Part shown: positions 6,785-15,412 of the stretch, one piece after another | How positions within the stretch are numbered: position 1 is the stretch's first letter | How the letters are laid out: each line of letters opens with the position of its first letter | Source of the DNA: Clostridiales bacterium | GTDB taxonomy: Bacteria; Bacillota; Clostridia; Oscillospirales; CAG-272 | Assembly (NCBI GenBank): GCA_003150035.1 | Contig: QALR01000024.1 | Coordinates: 141,719 to 205,718 of the forward strand | Direction of reading: 5' to 3' | DNA: 64,000 nucleotides | The notes under the pieces: generated by a model | What the model was told of the DNA's origin: nothing | Database searches by the model: none | The model's input: the letters and a program-made list of their open reading frames with translations, nothing else | Made by a program: the position numbers and the translations under genes

Positions 6785-8119
6785 TCAGCAGATTCCATGG
6801 GCGAGCATCGCGTCCGCGACCTTTTCAAAGCCGGCGATATTGGCGCCCGCAACATAATTGCCGGGCATGCCGTAAGCTTCTGCGGCACGCGAAATGTTCT
6901 GATAGATGCCGCTCATGATGGCGTGCAGCTTGGAATCGACTTCCTCAAAGCTCCAACTCAGACGCTCGCTGTTTTGGGACATCTCCAATGCGGAGGTGGC
7001 AACGCCGCCGGCGTTGGCCGCTTTGCCCGGAACGAAGAGAACGCCGTTTTCCATTAGGTACTGCGTCGCCTCGAGCGTTGTGGGCATGTTCGCACCCTCG
7101 CATACGGCTTTGCAGCCATTCTGTTTTAAAAGCTTGGCGTCTTCCAGTGTCAGCTCGTTCTGCGTTGCGCAGGGAAGCGCGATGTCGCACGGAACGCTCC
7201 ATACGCCGCGTCCCTCGGTATAGACGGCGTCCGGATGTTTCTCTGTGTATTCGGAAAGCCGGCCGCGCTTAATTTCCTTGATTTCCTTAATCAGTGCAAG
7301 GTCGATTCCGTTTTTGTCGTAAATCCAACCGGTCGAATCGCTCATGGTTACGACCTTTGCGCCGAGTGCCTGTGCCTTTTCCGCCGCGTAAATGGCGACG
7401 TTGCCGGCCCCGGAGACGGTGACGGTCTTGCCGGAGAGGGAATCGCCGTGATCCCGCATCAGCTCTTCCGTTATATAAAGAAGCCCATAGCCGGTCGCCT
7501 CCTTGCGTACGAGCGAACCGCCGTAGGAAAGTCCTTTGCCTGTGAGCACGCCCTCGTAAAGTCCGCGCAGGCGCTTGTACTGCCCAAACAGATAGCCGAT
7601 CTCTCTTGCGCCCGTTCCGATATCGCCGGCGGGAACGTCCGTGTCGGCGCCGATATATTTATAAAGCTCCGTCATGAAGCTCTGGCAGAACGCCATGACC
7701 TCTCTGTCAGATTTGCCCTTCGGGTCGAAATCGGAACCGCCTTTGGCGCCGCCGATCGGCAGACCCGTGAGGGAATTTTTAAAGATCTGTTCAAAGCCAA
7801 GGAATTTCAGAATACTGAGATTCACGCTCGGATGCAGGCGGAGTCCGCCCTTATAGGGGCCGATGGCGTTGTTGAACTGCACGCGGTAACCGATGTTGAC
7901 CCGCGCCTGTCCGCGGTCGTCCACCCACGGGACGCGGAACTGGATCTGGCGGTCCGGCTCCACGAGACGTTCGAGCAGAGCCTCTTTTTCGTAGAGAGTT
8001 TCATTCTTATCGACGGCGGGCGCGATGGAATCCAGAACCTCCTTTGCCGCTTGGAGAAATTCCGGCTGATACGGATATTTTGTCTGAAGCTCCGAGAGTA
8101 CGCGTTCGGTGTATTTCAT
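6785..8119 (-). CDS. gdhA: NADP-type glutamate dehydrogenase
   Basis: A 444-residue enzyme interconverting 2-oxoglutarate plus ammonium and glutamate. The catalytic region reads 'GGLRLHPSVNLSILKFLGFEQIFKNSL', then 'GGAKGGSDFDPKGKSD' and 'DTDVPAGDIGTGAREIGY'; the dinucleotide site is VSGAGNVAIYAAEK. Length and motifs fit the hexameric bacterial class usually used for ammonium assimilation; cofactor choice is family inference. I start at MKYTERV (8119) because AAAGGAA lies nine bases upstream. Confidence 0.95.
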   Translation of the reverse strand: MKYTERVLSELQTKYPYQPEFLQAAKEVLDSIAPAVDKNETLYEKEALLERLVEPDRQIQFRVPWVDDRGQARVNIGYRVQFNNAIGPYKGGLRLHPSVNLSILKFLGFEQIFKNSLTGLPIGGAKGGSDFDPKGKSDREVMAFCQSFMTELYKYIGADTDVPAGDIGTGAREIGYLFGQYKRLRGLYEGVLTGKGLSYGGSLVRKEATGYGLLYITEELMRDHGDSLSGKTVTVSGAGNVAIYAAEKAQALGAKVVTMSDSTGWIYDKNGIDLALIKEIKEIKRGRLSEYTEKHPDAVYTEGRGVWSVPCDIALPCATQNELTLEDAKLLKQNGCKAVCEGANMPTTLEATQYLMENGVLFVPGKAANAGGVATSALEMSQNSERLSWSFEEVDSKLHAIMSGIYQNISRAAEAYGMPGNYVAGANIAGFEKVADAMLAHGIC

Positions 8120-8175
8120 GCGTTTGATTTCCTTTCTTTTTCGTTTGAGTATATTAAAATTGTACTTTAATAAAA

Positions 8176-8204
8176 ATGATAGCATGTTTTTCTTTGAAAA
8201 TCAA
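8176..8204 (-). promoter_or_regulatory. Promoter of gdhA
   Basis: On the minus strand TTGATT (8204-8199), 17-bp spacer, TATCAT (8181-8176). Confidence 0.65.
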
Positions 8205-8292
8205 GTTTTTTGCTGATATTTTTTTCTTTTTAAAATTTCACATCAAGAAACGGGGAAATAGGGACAATTTTTTTCATAAAAAGAAAAAATGC

Positions 8293-8321
8293 TTGACAAG
8301 GCTTCTGTTTTATGATAAAAT
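8293..8321 (+). promoter_or_regulatory. Promoter of the rplU-prp-rpmA operon
   Basis: TTGACA (8293-8298), 17-bp spacer, TAAAAT (8316-8321). Confidence 0.8.
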
Positions 8322-8324
8322 AAA

Positions 8325-8406
8325 ATGCCGCATAATGTCAAGGCTTAGGAAAAACACAGGGTGTTGCCTTGTTTAGCGAGTCATAAGGAAAGAGAGGTGT
8401 TTTCCG
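8325..8406 (+). promoter_or_regulatory. Possible L21 leader RNA
   Basis: The 5' untranslated region of rplU is about 80 bases and contains complementary segments (AAGGC near 8340, GCCTT near 8366). Firmicutes commonly carry an autoregulatory L21 leader here. I cannot verify the consensus by eye, so this rests on position. Confidence 0.4.
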
Positions 8407-8715
8407 ATGTTCGCAATTATTGTAACAGGCGGAAAGCAGTACAAGGTCCAAGAAGGCGACGTTGTGTTCGTAGAAAAGCTGAACGCCGCCGAGGGAGAAA
8501 CCGTGAAATTCGATGAGGTTCTCGCGATTTCGGGGGAGAGCTTTGTCACAGGCAAGCCTACTGTTGAGGGCGCCTATGTAACTGCCAATGTACTGAAAAA
8601 CGGGAAGGGCAAAAAAATCCACGTTATCAAGTACAAATCCAAAAAGAACGAGAAAAAGAAAATCGGTCACAGACAGCCTTATACAAAGGTTCAGATCGAG
8701 AAAATTTTTGGCTGA
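8407..8715 (+). CDS. rplU: 50S ribosomal protein L21
   Basis: A 102-residue protein starting FAIIVTGGKQYKVQEGD, the typical L21 N-terminus, with the basic C-terminal 'GHRQPYTKVQIEKI' that contacts 23S rRNA. First gene of the operon rplU-prp-rpmA, directly after a consensus promoter. An AGAGAGGTG ribosome site precedes ATG 8407. Confidence 0.97.
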   Translation: MFAIIVTGGKQYKVQEGDVVFVEKLNAAEGETVKFDEVLAISGESFVTGKPTVEGAYVTANVLKNGKGKKIHVIKYKSKKNEKKKIGHRQPYTKVQIEKIFG

Positions 8716-8721
8716 TGAGCG

Positions 8722-9078
8722 ATGACAAAGGTAGTTTTCTATAAAAAGAACGGCGTATTTTACGGCTTTCATGAGATCGGACACGCAAGCTACGGTGAAT
8801 TTGGAACGGATATTGTGTGTTCCGCACTTTCGGCGATGACGATGCTGATCATCAACACGGCCGAGACGGTATGGGGAATCGATGTGACCTATGAAATCGA
8901 GGACGAAACCGCTGATATTACGGTCATCGTCAAAGAGGCCCTGCCGGAATATACTACCTCAAAGGAAAAGCAATATGCCGTCTCAGGGCTCATTGAGGGG
9001 TATTATTATCAGCTCATGGATATGCTGGAGGATTACAGCGACTACCTGGATGTCGATGCAGAGGAAAGAGATTTTTGA
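8722..9078 (+). CDS. prp: Ribosomal-processing cysteine protease Prp
   Basis: A 118-residue protein of the YsxB/Prp family. The catalytic pair is visible as His21 in 'HEIGHASYGEFG' and Cys33 in 'DIVCSALSAM'. Prp removes the N-terminal extension of L27 in Firmicutes, and the substrate gene rpmA with the matching cleavage sequence follows 70 bases downstream. It starts seven bases after the rplU stop, so it is probably translated by coupling. Confidence 0.93.
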   Translation: MTKVVFYKKNGVFYGFHEIGHASYGEFGTDIVCSALSAMTMLIINTAETVWGIDVTYEIEDETADITVIVKEALPEYTTSKEKQYAVSGLIEGYYYQLMDMLEDYSDYLDVDAEERDF

Positions 9079-9147
9079 GTGATTGGGGCTATGCCCTCAT
9101 GTGGGGATGTCCCCGCAGTTACAGAGAAAAAAGGGAGGTAACACAGT

Positions 9148-9426
9148 ATGTTGAGACTTGGCTTGCAGTTTTTTGCACATAAAAAGGGTGTCGGTTCCAC
9201 AAAGAACGGACGCGACAGCCGCGCACAGAGACTTGGCGTGAAGAAGTCGGACGGTCAGTCTGTTGTGGCGGGCAATATTATCGTGCGCCAGAGAGGCACG
9301 AACGTGCATCCGGGCAAGGGTGTCGGAATCGGTTCGGACGATACGCTCTTTGCGCTGACGGACGGAACGGTAAAGTTCGAGCGCTTTGGCGACAACAGAA
9401 AGCGTGTCAGCGTCATTGCCAAATAA
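9148..9426 (+). CDS. rpmA: 50S ribosomal protein L27, with Prp-cleaved N-terminal extension
   Basis: A 92-residue protein. The first nine residues (MLRLGLQFF) are the extension found where Prp is present; cleavage after Phe9 would expose AHKKGVGSTKNGRDS, the mature N-terminus that reaches the peptidyl transferase centre. The body 'GQSVVAGNIIVRQRGT' and 'HPGKGVGIGSDDTLFA' is canonical. GGGAGGTAA precedes ATG 9148. obgE, often next in this operon, is located elsewhere (22662-23948). Confidence 0.97.
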   Translation: MLRLGLQFFAHKKGVGSTKNGRDSRAQRLGVKKSDGQSVVAGNIIVRQRGTNVHPGKGVGIGSDDTLFALTDGTVKFERFGDNRKRVSVIAK

Positions 9427-9444
9427 GAACGGCTTATAAAATCA

Positions 9445-9474
9445 AAACCCGGATCCATAAAGGTCCGGGTTTTT
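9445..9474. terminator. Terminator between rpmA and the GH30 gene
   Basis: AAACCCGGA (9445-9453) pairs with TCCGGGTTT (9464-9472) followed by T; T-rich on the other strand too, so it can serve both convergent genes. Confidence 0.75.
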
Positions 9475-9485
9475 GCATGCCACAT

Positions 9486-10805
9486 TCATTCCCGAAGCAG
9501 CAGTGTCGCTGTCTCTCCGGCATACAGGGTAATGGGGAAAGCTTCATTTTGATAGCATATAGAAATAGTTTTTTCTGTATTCAAGCAGTTTAAGACGGTG
9601 GAAACGATCGTTCCGTCGGGGTTCCGGCAGGCTAAGGTCTGTATGTTGCAGTCCGGCGAGGAGGCGTACAGCGCCCGTGCATGGCGCTTGATGAAGTGGG
9701 AGAACATATACATCTGCGCATAGGTGTTTCTTACCGATAGATCCCCTGTTTGGGTGTTCCATGAGACGGGCGGAATACAGCCGGTTTCTCTGTGATGATA
9801 AGGCCCGCCGTGTTCATCGAGGATCAGGTTCCATTCAAGGATGCCTGCGGCGCCGCAGCGGAGATCATTCAAGATTTCAATGTTATACTCGAACGGGACG
9901 CGTACCTCTGAGGTACAGAACTCAGTTCCGACTAACACCTTATCGGGGAATGCGTCACACATGAGCGATAGGTCATCAAAGTGATATCCGTCATACCAAT
10001 GGAACGCCATTCCCCAGATTTTTTCCTGCATTTGGGGATACATAACGGAGGCGCGCGGATACATGCTGCCTTTGTTGTGGTCCCAACAAAGCAGCTTTAC
10101 CTCCAGTCCTTTTTCTTTTAACGTGTTATAAAGCACGTCACAGAAGGCCGCTTCGTCCTCCGGAGAGAAGAAACAGCTTTCCCATGTCTGGGTTGCGGAT
10201 GGCTCGTTCTGGAGGGTGAGAATGGAAATCTTGATGCCTTCTTCCGCATAAGCCTCGATAAATTTTACGATGTAGGCGGCGTATAACCGGTAATATTCTT
10301 TTTTCAGCTTGGTTCCTTCTGTCAGCTTTCCGTTTTCCTTCATGAAAGCGGGAGGGCTCCACGGCGATGCCATCAAGAGAAGCTCCTCTTTTGCATAAGC
10401 CATCGCGTCTTTAATAAAGGGGATCACATATTTCTTATCTTCCGCAATGTTAAAACTAGCAAGTGTCGTATCGTCGTCTTTGATATAGGAATATTCTCCA
10501 AGTGAAAAATCACAGGAGCCGATGCAGATACGGCAGAAATTGTATTTTAGACCGCTTTCGCCGAACAGAAGCTCCAGTGCCTTTCGCTTTTCTTTCTCGC
10601 TCATTTGGTGATATAGATAGGCGGACGATTGAGTAAAAGCGCCGCCGAAGCCTAAGATGTTCTGCTTTTCCCTCGGATATATGCGGATACCATTCGGACC
10701 GAGCGTTTCATCATACGGCTTGCTTTGCATGGCATCCTGCAACGGTTTGATGGGCTTGTGGGTCAGAAGTCCGTTTTTCATGCTGGCATATTCTAAAATT
10801 TTCAT
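9486..10805 (-). CDS. Glycoside hydrolase family 30 (glucosylceramidase-like)
   Basis: A 439-residue enzyme with no signal peptide, so probably cytoplasmic. The (beta/alpha)8 barrel carries the acid/base Glu201 in 'LTLQNEPSATQTWESC' and the nucleophile Glu295 in 'VLVGTEFC'; 'LGFGGAFTQSSA' near residue 51 is the GH30 N-terminal motif, and the last 70 residues form the usual beta-domain. Likely substrates are beta-glucosides, beta-xylosides or related glycoconjugates. AAAGGAGA precedes ATG 10805. It is a single-gene unit. Confidence 0.9.
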   Translation of the reverse strand: MKILEYASMKNGLLTHKPIKPLQDAMQSKPYDETLGPNGIRIYPREKQNILGFGGAFTQSSAYLYHQMSEKEKRKALELLFGESGLKYNFCRICIGSCDFSLGEYSYIKDDDTTLASFNIAEDKKYVIPFIKDAMAYAKEELLLMASPWSPPAFMKENGKLTEGTKLKKEYYRLYAAYIVKFIEAYAEEGIKISILTLQNEPSATQTWESCFFSPEDEAAFCDVLYNTLKEKGLEVKLLCWDHNKGSMYPRASVMYPQMQEKIWGMAFHWYDGYHFDDLSLMCDAFPDKVLVGTEFCTSEVRVPFEYNIEILNDLRCGAAGILEWNLILDEHGGPYHHRETGCIPPVSWNTQTGDLSVRNTYAQMYMFSHFIKRHARALYASSPDCNIQTLACRNPDGTIVSTVLNCLNTEKTISICYQNEAFPITLYAGETATLLLRE

Positions 10806-10856
10806 GCGTGTCTCCTTTATGAGAACAGAAATGTTTTTTATGGGACAACTGCATAA

Positions 10857-10885
10857 ACTATAACGTAGAATTCAGGATTTGTCAA
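10857..10885 (-). promoter_or_regulatory. Promoter of the GH30 gene
   Basis: On the minus strand TTGACA (10885-10880), 17-bp spacer, TATAGT (10862-10857). Confidence 0.75.
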
Positions 10886-10969
10886 ATCTTTTTTACGGCT
10901 TTCCGGGTCTTTTATCGCGATGATCCTCTTGTATCGGAAGGAATATCCCGTGTTTTTTCAAGGTATGCC

Positions 10970-10998
10970 TTGCTTTTCCTATTTTCATATGATACAAT
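10970..10998 (+). promoter_or_regulatory. Promoter of the membrane protein gene at 11022
   Basis: TTGCTT (10970-10975), 17-bp spacer, TACAAT (10993-10998). Confidence 0.65.
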
Positions 10999-11021
10999 GG
11001 AAAAAATGAAAGGAGGACATA

Positions 11022-11462
11022 ATGAAAAAGATAATTTCCTTTTTGCGTTCCTATCTCGGACATGTGGGCGCTTATTTTATGTTTACCATGTTGCTCTTTA
11101 TCTTGTTTAACATGGCGCTAGGGTTGCCGTCCGATACGTTTCGGGCGCCTCTGGTTTGGATATCTCTTTTGTTTGCTGCGCTTGTGGGGATAGCAGATTA
11201 TGTATTTCTTTTGTCCGTCCCCTATTTTATGAAGCTTGTGCTTCATGGCGTGCTGTCCACGGCAGCCTTTGGAATTTCCTTTGTTGCGATCTCCGGGCTT
11301 GTGGAGCGCGGCAGGACCGGACTTTTCGGGATTTTAGGTTTTTTGCTCCTTTATATCCTTCTTGCCGCCATCAGAGGAATTTATCATTCCGTGTCCGAAA
11401 AGAAGGCTAATGCCCGGTCGAAGTATACAAGCTTGTATACGCCGAAAGACCTTGATCCATAA
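11022..11462 (+). CDS. Four-helix integral membrane protein of unknown function
   Basis: A 146-residue protein with four predicted transmembrane helices (about residues 12-34, 43-65, 67-92 and 100-120) and a short basic cytoplasmic tail ending YTSLYTPKDLDP. AAAGGAGG precedes ATG 11022. The architecture resembles DUF3021-type proteins, but I cannot confirm this from sequence alone. No neighbour suggests a role. Confidence 0.75.
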   Translation: MKKIISFLRSYLGHVGAYFMFTMLLFILFNMALGLPSDTFRAPLVWISLLFAALVGIADYVFLLSVPYFMKLVLHGVLSTAAFGISFVAISGLVERGRTGLFGILGFLLLYILLAAIRGIYHSVSEKKANARSKYTSLYTPKDLDP

Positions 11463-11593
11463 TCGGTCATCTTATAAAAAACGGGAGCCGCATCTTTTAC
11501 TGCACAGAGCAAGACAAGTGTATAGGGTGGAAAAGCCCTCACGTTAAACACATGTCCCGGACCGAGTTTTTGGAGAGTGGAGGGAGTGTTTGT

Positions 11594-12028
11594 ATGATGG
11601 ATTTCAAAACCTACCATGCATTACCGGAGGAAGCGGTGTTTATTCGTGAAACCGTGTTTGTGAAAAAACAGGGGTTCGCGGAAGAGTTGGATGATATCGA
11701 TGCTATCGCTACGCATATCGTTCTTTATAACAAAGAGAGCATGCCGGTTGCGACATGCCGCTATTTTTGGGATAAAGAGCTTAACGCTTGGGTCGTTGGA
11801 CGGATTGCCGTGTTAAAGGAATTTCGAGAGAAACACTATGGCACGGCAGTATTGCATGAGGCTGAGCGGCAAATACGGGAAAACGGGGCCGAGAAGGTAT
11901 GCCTGGCAGCACAGGTGAGAGCAAAGGGCTTTTATGAAAAGATAGGCTATTTTGCCATCGGAGACGAATTCCTGGAGGAGCATTGTCCCCATATCCGGAT
12001 GTGTAAAAACCTGAAAGGGCAGGACTGA
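11594..12028 (+). CDS. GNAT family N-acetyltransferase (ElaA/YjcF-like)
   Basis: A 144-residue acetyltransferase. The N-terminal 'VFIRETVFVKKQGFAEELDDIDAIATHIV' is the pattern of the ElaA/YjcF group, and 'VGRIAVLKEFREKHYGTAVL' is acetyl-CoA motif A. I start at ATG 11594 because GGAGGGAG lies nine bases upstream; an in-frame ATG at 11552 has no site and adds non-conserved residues. Substrate unknown. Confidence 0.85.
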   Translation: MMDFKTYHALPEEAVFIRETVFVKKQGFAEELDDIDAIATHIVLYNKESMPVATCRYFWDKELNAWVVGRIAVLKEFREKHYGTAVLHEAERQIRENGAEKVCLAAQVRAKGFYEKIGYFAIGDEFLEEHCPHIRMCKNLKGQD

Positions 12029-12188
12029 CGGCGGGGCCGTTTCATTACCGTGTGTGATTTCGCTGTCCCTGACCGTCGGCGCCCCTTTTTGCCGGTTTGT
12101 TGCCAAAACATCAAAAATACGGCGATATCGCACAAAGAAACCTTGATATGAAAGAGAAAAACGCCCCTTTTAGAGGGGAGGAAAATTC

Positions 12189-12211
12189 GCAGGGGCGGCT
12201 ATCGCCCCTGC
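12189..12211 (-). terminator. Hairpin downstream of the M23 peptidase gene
   Basis: GCAGGGGCG (12189-12197) and CGCCCCTGC (12203-12211) form a perfect 9-bp stem; on the minus strand it is followed by GAATTTTCC, a weak T run. The remaining 12029-12330 interval holds no intact gene; one minus-strand frame at about 12220-12350 reads like a membrane-protein tail (see findings). Confidence 0.5.
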
Positions 12212-12330
12212 GCGGTGTTTTCTGATTTCAACGCCTCTTTGCCGACGGTTTTTGGAGGCAGCGAACAGAGAGATGACGGTTGCCGCATACGAAAGCCGGC
12301 AGATCTGTGTGATGGAGGGAAGCGCTCCAA

Positions 12331-13350
12331 TCAATCCGGAATAGAAAAATCGGTAATGGGATTCACGGCAAAGTATTCGCCGTTTTCCCGGTAAACGGCG
12401 CTTCGGTTCTGCAAAAGGAACTTTGTGATTTCATAGCAGTCAATCCAGATTTGACCTGTTCCGTCTTTTTGTGTGGGATGAAAAATCAGCTGAATACCGA
12501 AATGCAGATGCGGGGTTTCAATGTTATTGGTGTTTTCGCGCGTGCTATATCCGGTCATGCCAAGGTATCCGATGACCTCGCCTGCTGTGACGATTTTCCC
12601 CTCGTAAATATCGTGATAGGGATGGTCTCGGCGCAGATGGGCATAGTAGTAATACCGTTTGCCGTCAAAGCTGCGGATGCCGATGCGCCAACCACCGTAC
12701 TGATTCCAGCCAACTGCTTCTACATAGCCGGATTCCACAGCGATGATCGGGGTGCCGACGGAGCCCATCATATCATGTCCGAGGTGTTGTCTGCGGTAGC
12801 CATAGCTGCGCGATGTGCCGAAATCGTCGAAATCGCCATAATAGTAACCGCGGGCAATCGGAGAGAACGCCTTGAGTCCGTATTTCTCGGTATATTCATA
12901 CCGTCCGTTTACGTTCTCATAGACGGCATAGGTACCAAGAAATCCATCCAAGACCGCACCATATGCCTCTTTGTAATAGGAATAATATTTCATCTCGTCA
13001 AAGCAGGCGGGATCTTTTTTTAAGCATTCCGCCGCGTAGGTGAGGTCGGCTTTTTTATAGGATTTGAAATTTCCGCCGTATTTGGCGCCAAGATAAGCGA
13101 GCAGGGAAATCCAACTTACATGACTGTCTGTAGGATAGGATTCTATATCGAGCTTCATGGCATCTGTCATGGCGGCGGCGGTGACGCCGAAATCTACCCA
13201 TTTGATATAAGATACGCCTCCGGCGGAGACATAGAGGGCATCTTCTCCTGATAAAGAGAAAAAACAGAAGGCAAAGGCAAGCAGCACGGACAGCGAAATG
13301 AGAAAAATTCGGGTTCGAAACGTATGATTTTTCGGTGGATTCTGCTTCAT
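12331..13350 (-). CDS. M23 family (LytM-type) metallopeptidase
   Basis: A 339-residue exported protein. An N-terminal hydrophobic segment (about 14-34) acts as signal peptide or anchor. The C-terminal LytM domain has both zinc-ligand motifs: HxxxD at His189-Asp193 (QHLGHDMMG) and HxH at His281-His283 (TPHLHFG), with 'GTPIIAVESGYVEAVGWNQYGGW' between. It would cut peptidoglycan cross-bridges or act in sporulation or cell separation. The Tyr-rich middle (about 100-160) is not a domain I recognise. GGAGG precedes ATG 13350. Confidence 0.9.
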   Translation of the reverse strand: MKQNPPKNHTFRTRIFLISLSVLLAFAFCFFSLSGEDALYVSAGGVSYIKWVDFGVTAAAMTDAMKLDIESYPTDSHVSWISLLAYLGAKYGGNFKSYKKADLTYAAECLKKDPACFDEMKYYSYYKEAYGAVLDGFLGTYAVYENVNGRYEYTEKYGLKAFSPIARGYYYGDFDDFGTSRSYGYRRQHLGHDMMGSVGTPIIAVESGYVEAVGWNQYGGWRIGIRSFDGKRYYYYAHLRRDHPYHDIYEGKIVTAGEVIGYLGMTGYSTRENTNNIETPHLHFGIQLIFHPTQKDGTGQIWIDCYEITKFLLQNRSAVYRENGEYFAVNPITDFSIPD

Positions 13351-13475
13351 AGGGTATCCTCCGGTTGTGATTTCCTATTAGGATATATATGAAAATGGGC
13401 AGAGCGCTATGCCGCGGAAGCTGCACGCTTTTGCGCGGAATCCATTAGGCAGAAAGCCCAACAAATATAAAGAAA

Positions 13476-13498
13476 ACGGAGGCGTACCTCCGTTTTTT
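13476..13498. terminator. Terminator downstream of the methyltransferase gene
   Basis: ACGGAGG (13476-13482), loop CGTA, CCTCCGT (13487-13493), T6; T-rich on the minus strand as well. Confidence 0.75.
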
Positions 13499-13526
13499 AA
13501 TGGATAGCTGAACACGGCCCAGAAAT

Positions 13527-14330
13527 TCAGGGTTTGCGTAAAATATACAGCGTATAAGTTTGACCAATGGCAATGCCGAATTTATCAGCTTGTTCTCCTA
13601 ACTCGTTGTCTGTCTTGCTCAACTTGTGGTAGCATGATTTTTCATCGTTTTCCACGATAAAGCCGCATTTCATAAATTTATCTTTCCAAGGCGATAAATT
13701 TTGAAGCCCGTCCCATATGGGCCTGCCCCATAGCTCGAAAACTCTTTTTATCGCATCGAGATTTGTCCATTCATTTTCAATCGCAATGAAATATCCGCCG
13801 CTTTTCAGGACTCGGTATATTTCCCTCAAGGCCTTTGTTTGGCCTTGCTCGCCGGCTCTTGTTGAGCTGACCCCGATGTAGCTTGTAACGGTAGAAAGAG
13901 AATTTTCTCGAAGCGGCATGTCAAAAACGCTGAACGATGCCAAGCTGATGTCATATTGAGATAGATTGCCGTCGATATATTGTCTCCATGATTTTATAAG
14001 CAGGGAACAGGCATCCGTCGCAAGGCATAATGTTTTTGGATATTGGGTAAGCAGGAGCGGAGCAAGTCCCATTCCCGGGCCGCAAGCAATCTCGAGGAAA
14101 GGAGACGGGCGCTCGGCAAACACTTCACAAGCTTTGGCATATAAGGGAGCCATTTCGTTTTCGGCATTTTGTCCCTTTTTCCATGCGCGGCGGAAAGCGC
14201 CATCTTCCATCCAATTGCGGACATTGTTTTCGTCAAAGCAATCCCCATCCATGTCCGCGTGAAAATAATAGTCACCGCGGATCATTTCGTCCGGCTGCTT
14301 ATTAAACAAGACTTTGTAAAAATCATTCAT
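13527..14330 (-). CDS. Class I SAM-dependent methyltransferase
   Basis: A 267-residue protein. Motif I 'FLEIACGPGMGLAPLLL' (about residue 78), the acidic 'LATDACSLL', and 'REIYRVLKSGGYFIAIENEW' typical of the Methyltransf_11 group are all present. The first 70 residues hold an acidic, aromatic stretch that is not a known domain. The substrate cannot be inferred. CAGGAG precedes ATG 14330. Confidence 0.85.
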   Translation of the reverse strand: MNDFYKVLFNKQPDEMIRGDYYFHADMDGDCFDENNVRNWMEDGAFRRAWKKGQNAENEMAPLYAKACEVFAERPSPFLEIACGPGMGLAPLLLTQYPKTLCLATDACSLLIKSWRQYIDGNLSQYDISLASFSVFDMPLRENSLSTVTSYIGVSSTRAGEQGQTKALREIYRVLKSGGYFIAIENEWTNLDAIKRVFELWGRPIWDGLQNLSPWKDKFMKCGFIVENDEKSCYHKLSKTDNELGEQADKFGIAIGQTYTLYILRKP

Positions 14331-14351
14331 TTTGAATTTCTCCTGATTTTT

Positions 14352-14486
14352 TTAAAGCGTTGCTGTGATAACGTCGGCAAGCTTAACAGAACCGACTTTT
14401 TCAGCCAGCTTTTGAGAAGCGATATTGTCTATCGTTGTTGACCATTGTGGGGATTTTCCGTTTTTTATAATTTTTTTCGCGGTGAG
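14352..14486 (-). pseudogene. C-terminal remnant of a GNAT acetyltransferase
   Basis: About 45 codons ending at TAA 14352-14354 read 'KKIIKNGKSPQWSTTIDNIASQKLAEKVG', the C-terminal pattern 'W....d N.aS.klAEKlGF' of acetyltransferases. No matching N-terminal half is found upstream (the frame becomes non-coding and a hairpin follows), so it is a decayed fragment. Between it and 14740 I see only the hairpin at 14514-14545. Confidence 0.6.
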
Positions 14487-14513
14487 AGGATTTAAAACGA
14501 TAGTAAAAAAAGA

Positions 14514-14545
14514 AGTCCGGGTACCGCTCATATAGAGCCCGGACT
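14514..14545 (-). terminator. Intrinsic terminator (minus strand)
   Basis: AGTCCGGG (14514-14521) and CCCGGACT (14538-14545); on the minus strand followed by TTCTTTTTTT. It is probably the distal terminator of the DUF6886 gene, about 200 bases downstream of its stop. Confidence 0.6.
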
Positions 14546-14740
14546 GTAACCAGGGACTAAAAAAGATGCCAGCTTTTTTAACGGGAACCTTATATAATTT
14601 ATAAATATGATTAAGGCAGAAATGTATAATTGGCAAATAGCGCGTAAAAGCTTATCTGCTTCGGGTCAAGCAATAGGTTATAATATGTTGTTTTTTCGTT
14701 AAATGCTTACAAAGCAAATCAAAATGCACACCTTAAAAAT

Positions 14741-15262
14741 TCAGGGACGCGGCAAAGCATTTGCCATCCTGCACAAAGACCAATCTAACGTTGAAGTCTT
14801 TATAGCGTCTGCTATATTCCATAGATTGTCTACAATTCTGATTTCTACGTTTCGTTTCAACAGCTCGCCAAACAAGTCGGTAAGTATGTATTTTTCCTTT
14901 GGATATTGTGTCGTTTTTGCAACATAGTATCCGGCGATATTGTCTTGTAAAACAAAATCCTGTGGGTCAAATTCATATAAATATAATGTCGTATGATTCA
15001 TTATGTGAAACCATTTACTCTCAATCACAATTGCGTAAGTTGTTAAGGGTGATGTAAAAAAACGTTGTTTATCAATGTCGGTCGTTTGACTGCTTACATG
15101 GTATGCAACACGCGGACAATCCCGGGGTGTTAAAAAATTGGGCAATCTTGCTTCGTCTAATGCCCATACCAGTCCAATATTTTGATTGAGATCCTTACGT
15201 TTGGGTAAACGTGGTTTGAATACTTTAATATCAGGTTCTTCACTGACATGATATAAACGCAT
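14741..15262 (-). CDS. DUF6886 family protein
   Basis: A 173-residue soluble protein starting MRLYHVSEEPDIKVFKPRLP with the conserved block 'GLVWALDEARLPNFLTPRDCPRVAYHV', which I recall as the DUF6886 signature. No known catalytic motif is visible, though the opening 'YHVSEE...F.PR.P' recalls ADP-ribosyltransferase-like folds. Function unknown. It is followed by the GNAT remnant and preceded by tRNA-Ala on the same strand. Confidence 0.65.
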   Translation of the reverse strand: MRLYHVSEEPDIKVFKPRLPKRKDLNQNIGLVWALDEARLPNFLTPRDCPRVAYHVSSQTTDIDKQRFFTSPLTTYAIVIESKWFHIMNHTTLYLYEFDPQDFVLQDNIAGYYVAKTTQYPKEKYILTDLFGELLKRNVEIRIVDNLWNIADAIKTSTLDWSLCRMANALPRP

Positions 15263-15290
15263 AATATATATCCTTTAAACAAAAATAAGA

Positions 15291-15335
15291 AAAAGACACC
15301 ATCATGATATCTGTTGTATCAAGCCGGTGTCTTTT
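15291..15335 (-). terminator. Terminator of tRNA-Ala
   Basis: AAAAGACACC (15291-15300) pairs with GGTGTCTTTT (15326-15335); on the minus strand followed by TCTTATTTTTG. Confidence 0.75.
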
Positions 15336-15336
15336 C

Positions 15337-15412
15337 TGGTGGAGCTGGAGGGACTCGAACCCTTGACCTGTGCGTTGCGAACGCACCGCTCTCCCATCTG
15401 AGCTACAACCCC
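15337..15412 (-). tRNA. tRNA-Ala (anticodon CGC)
   Basis: A 76-base cloverleaf including encoded CCA. The acceptor stem pairs GGGGTTG with CAGCTCC and contains the G3-U70 wobble that defines tRNA-Ala; the discriminator is A. The anticodon loop TTCGCAA gives CGC, reading GCG codons. A TATAAT -10 box lies just upstream on the minus strand (15423-15428). Confidence 0.96.
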
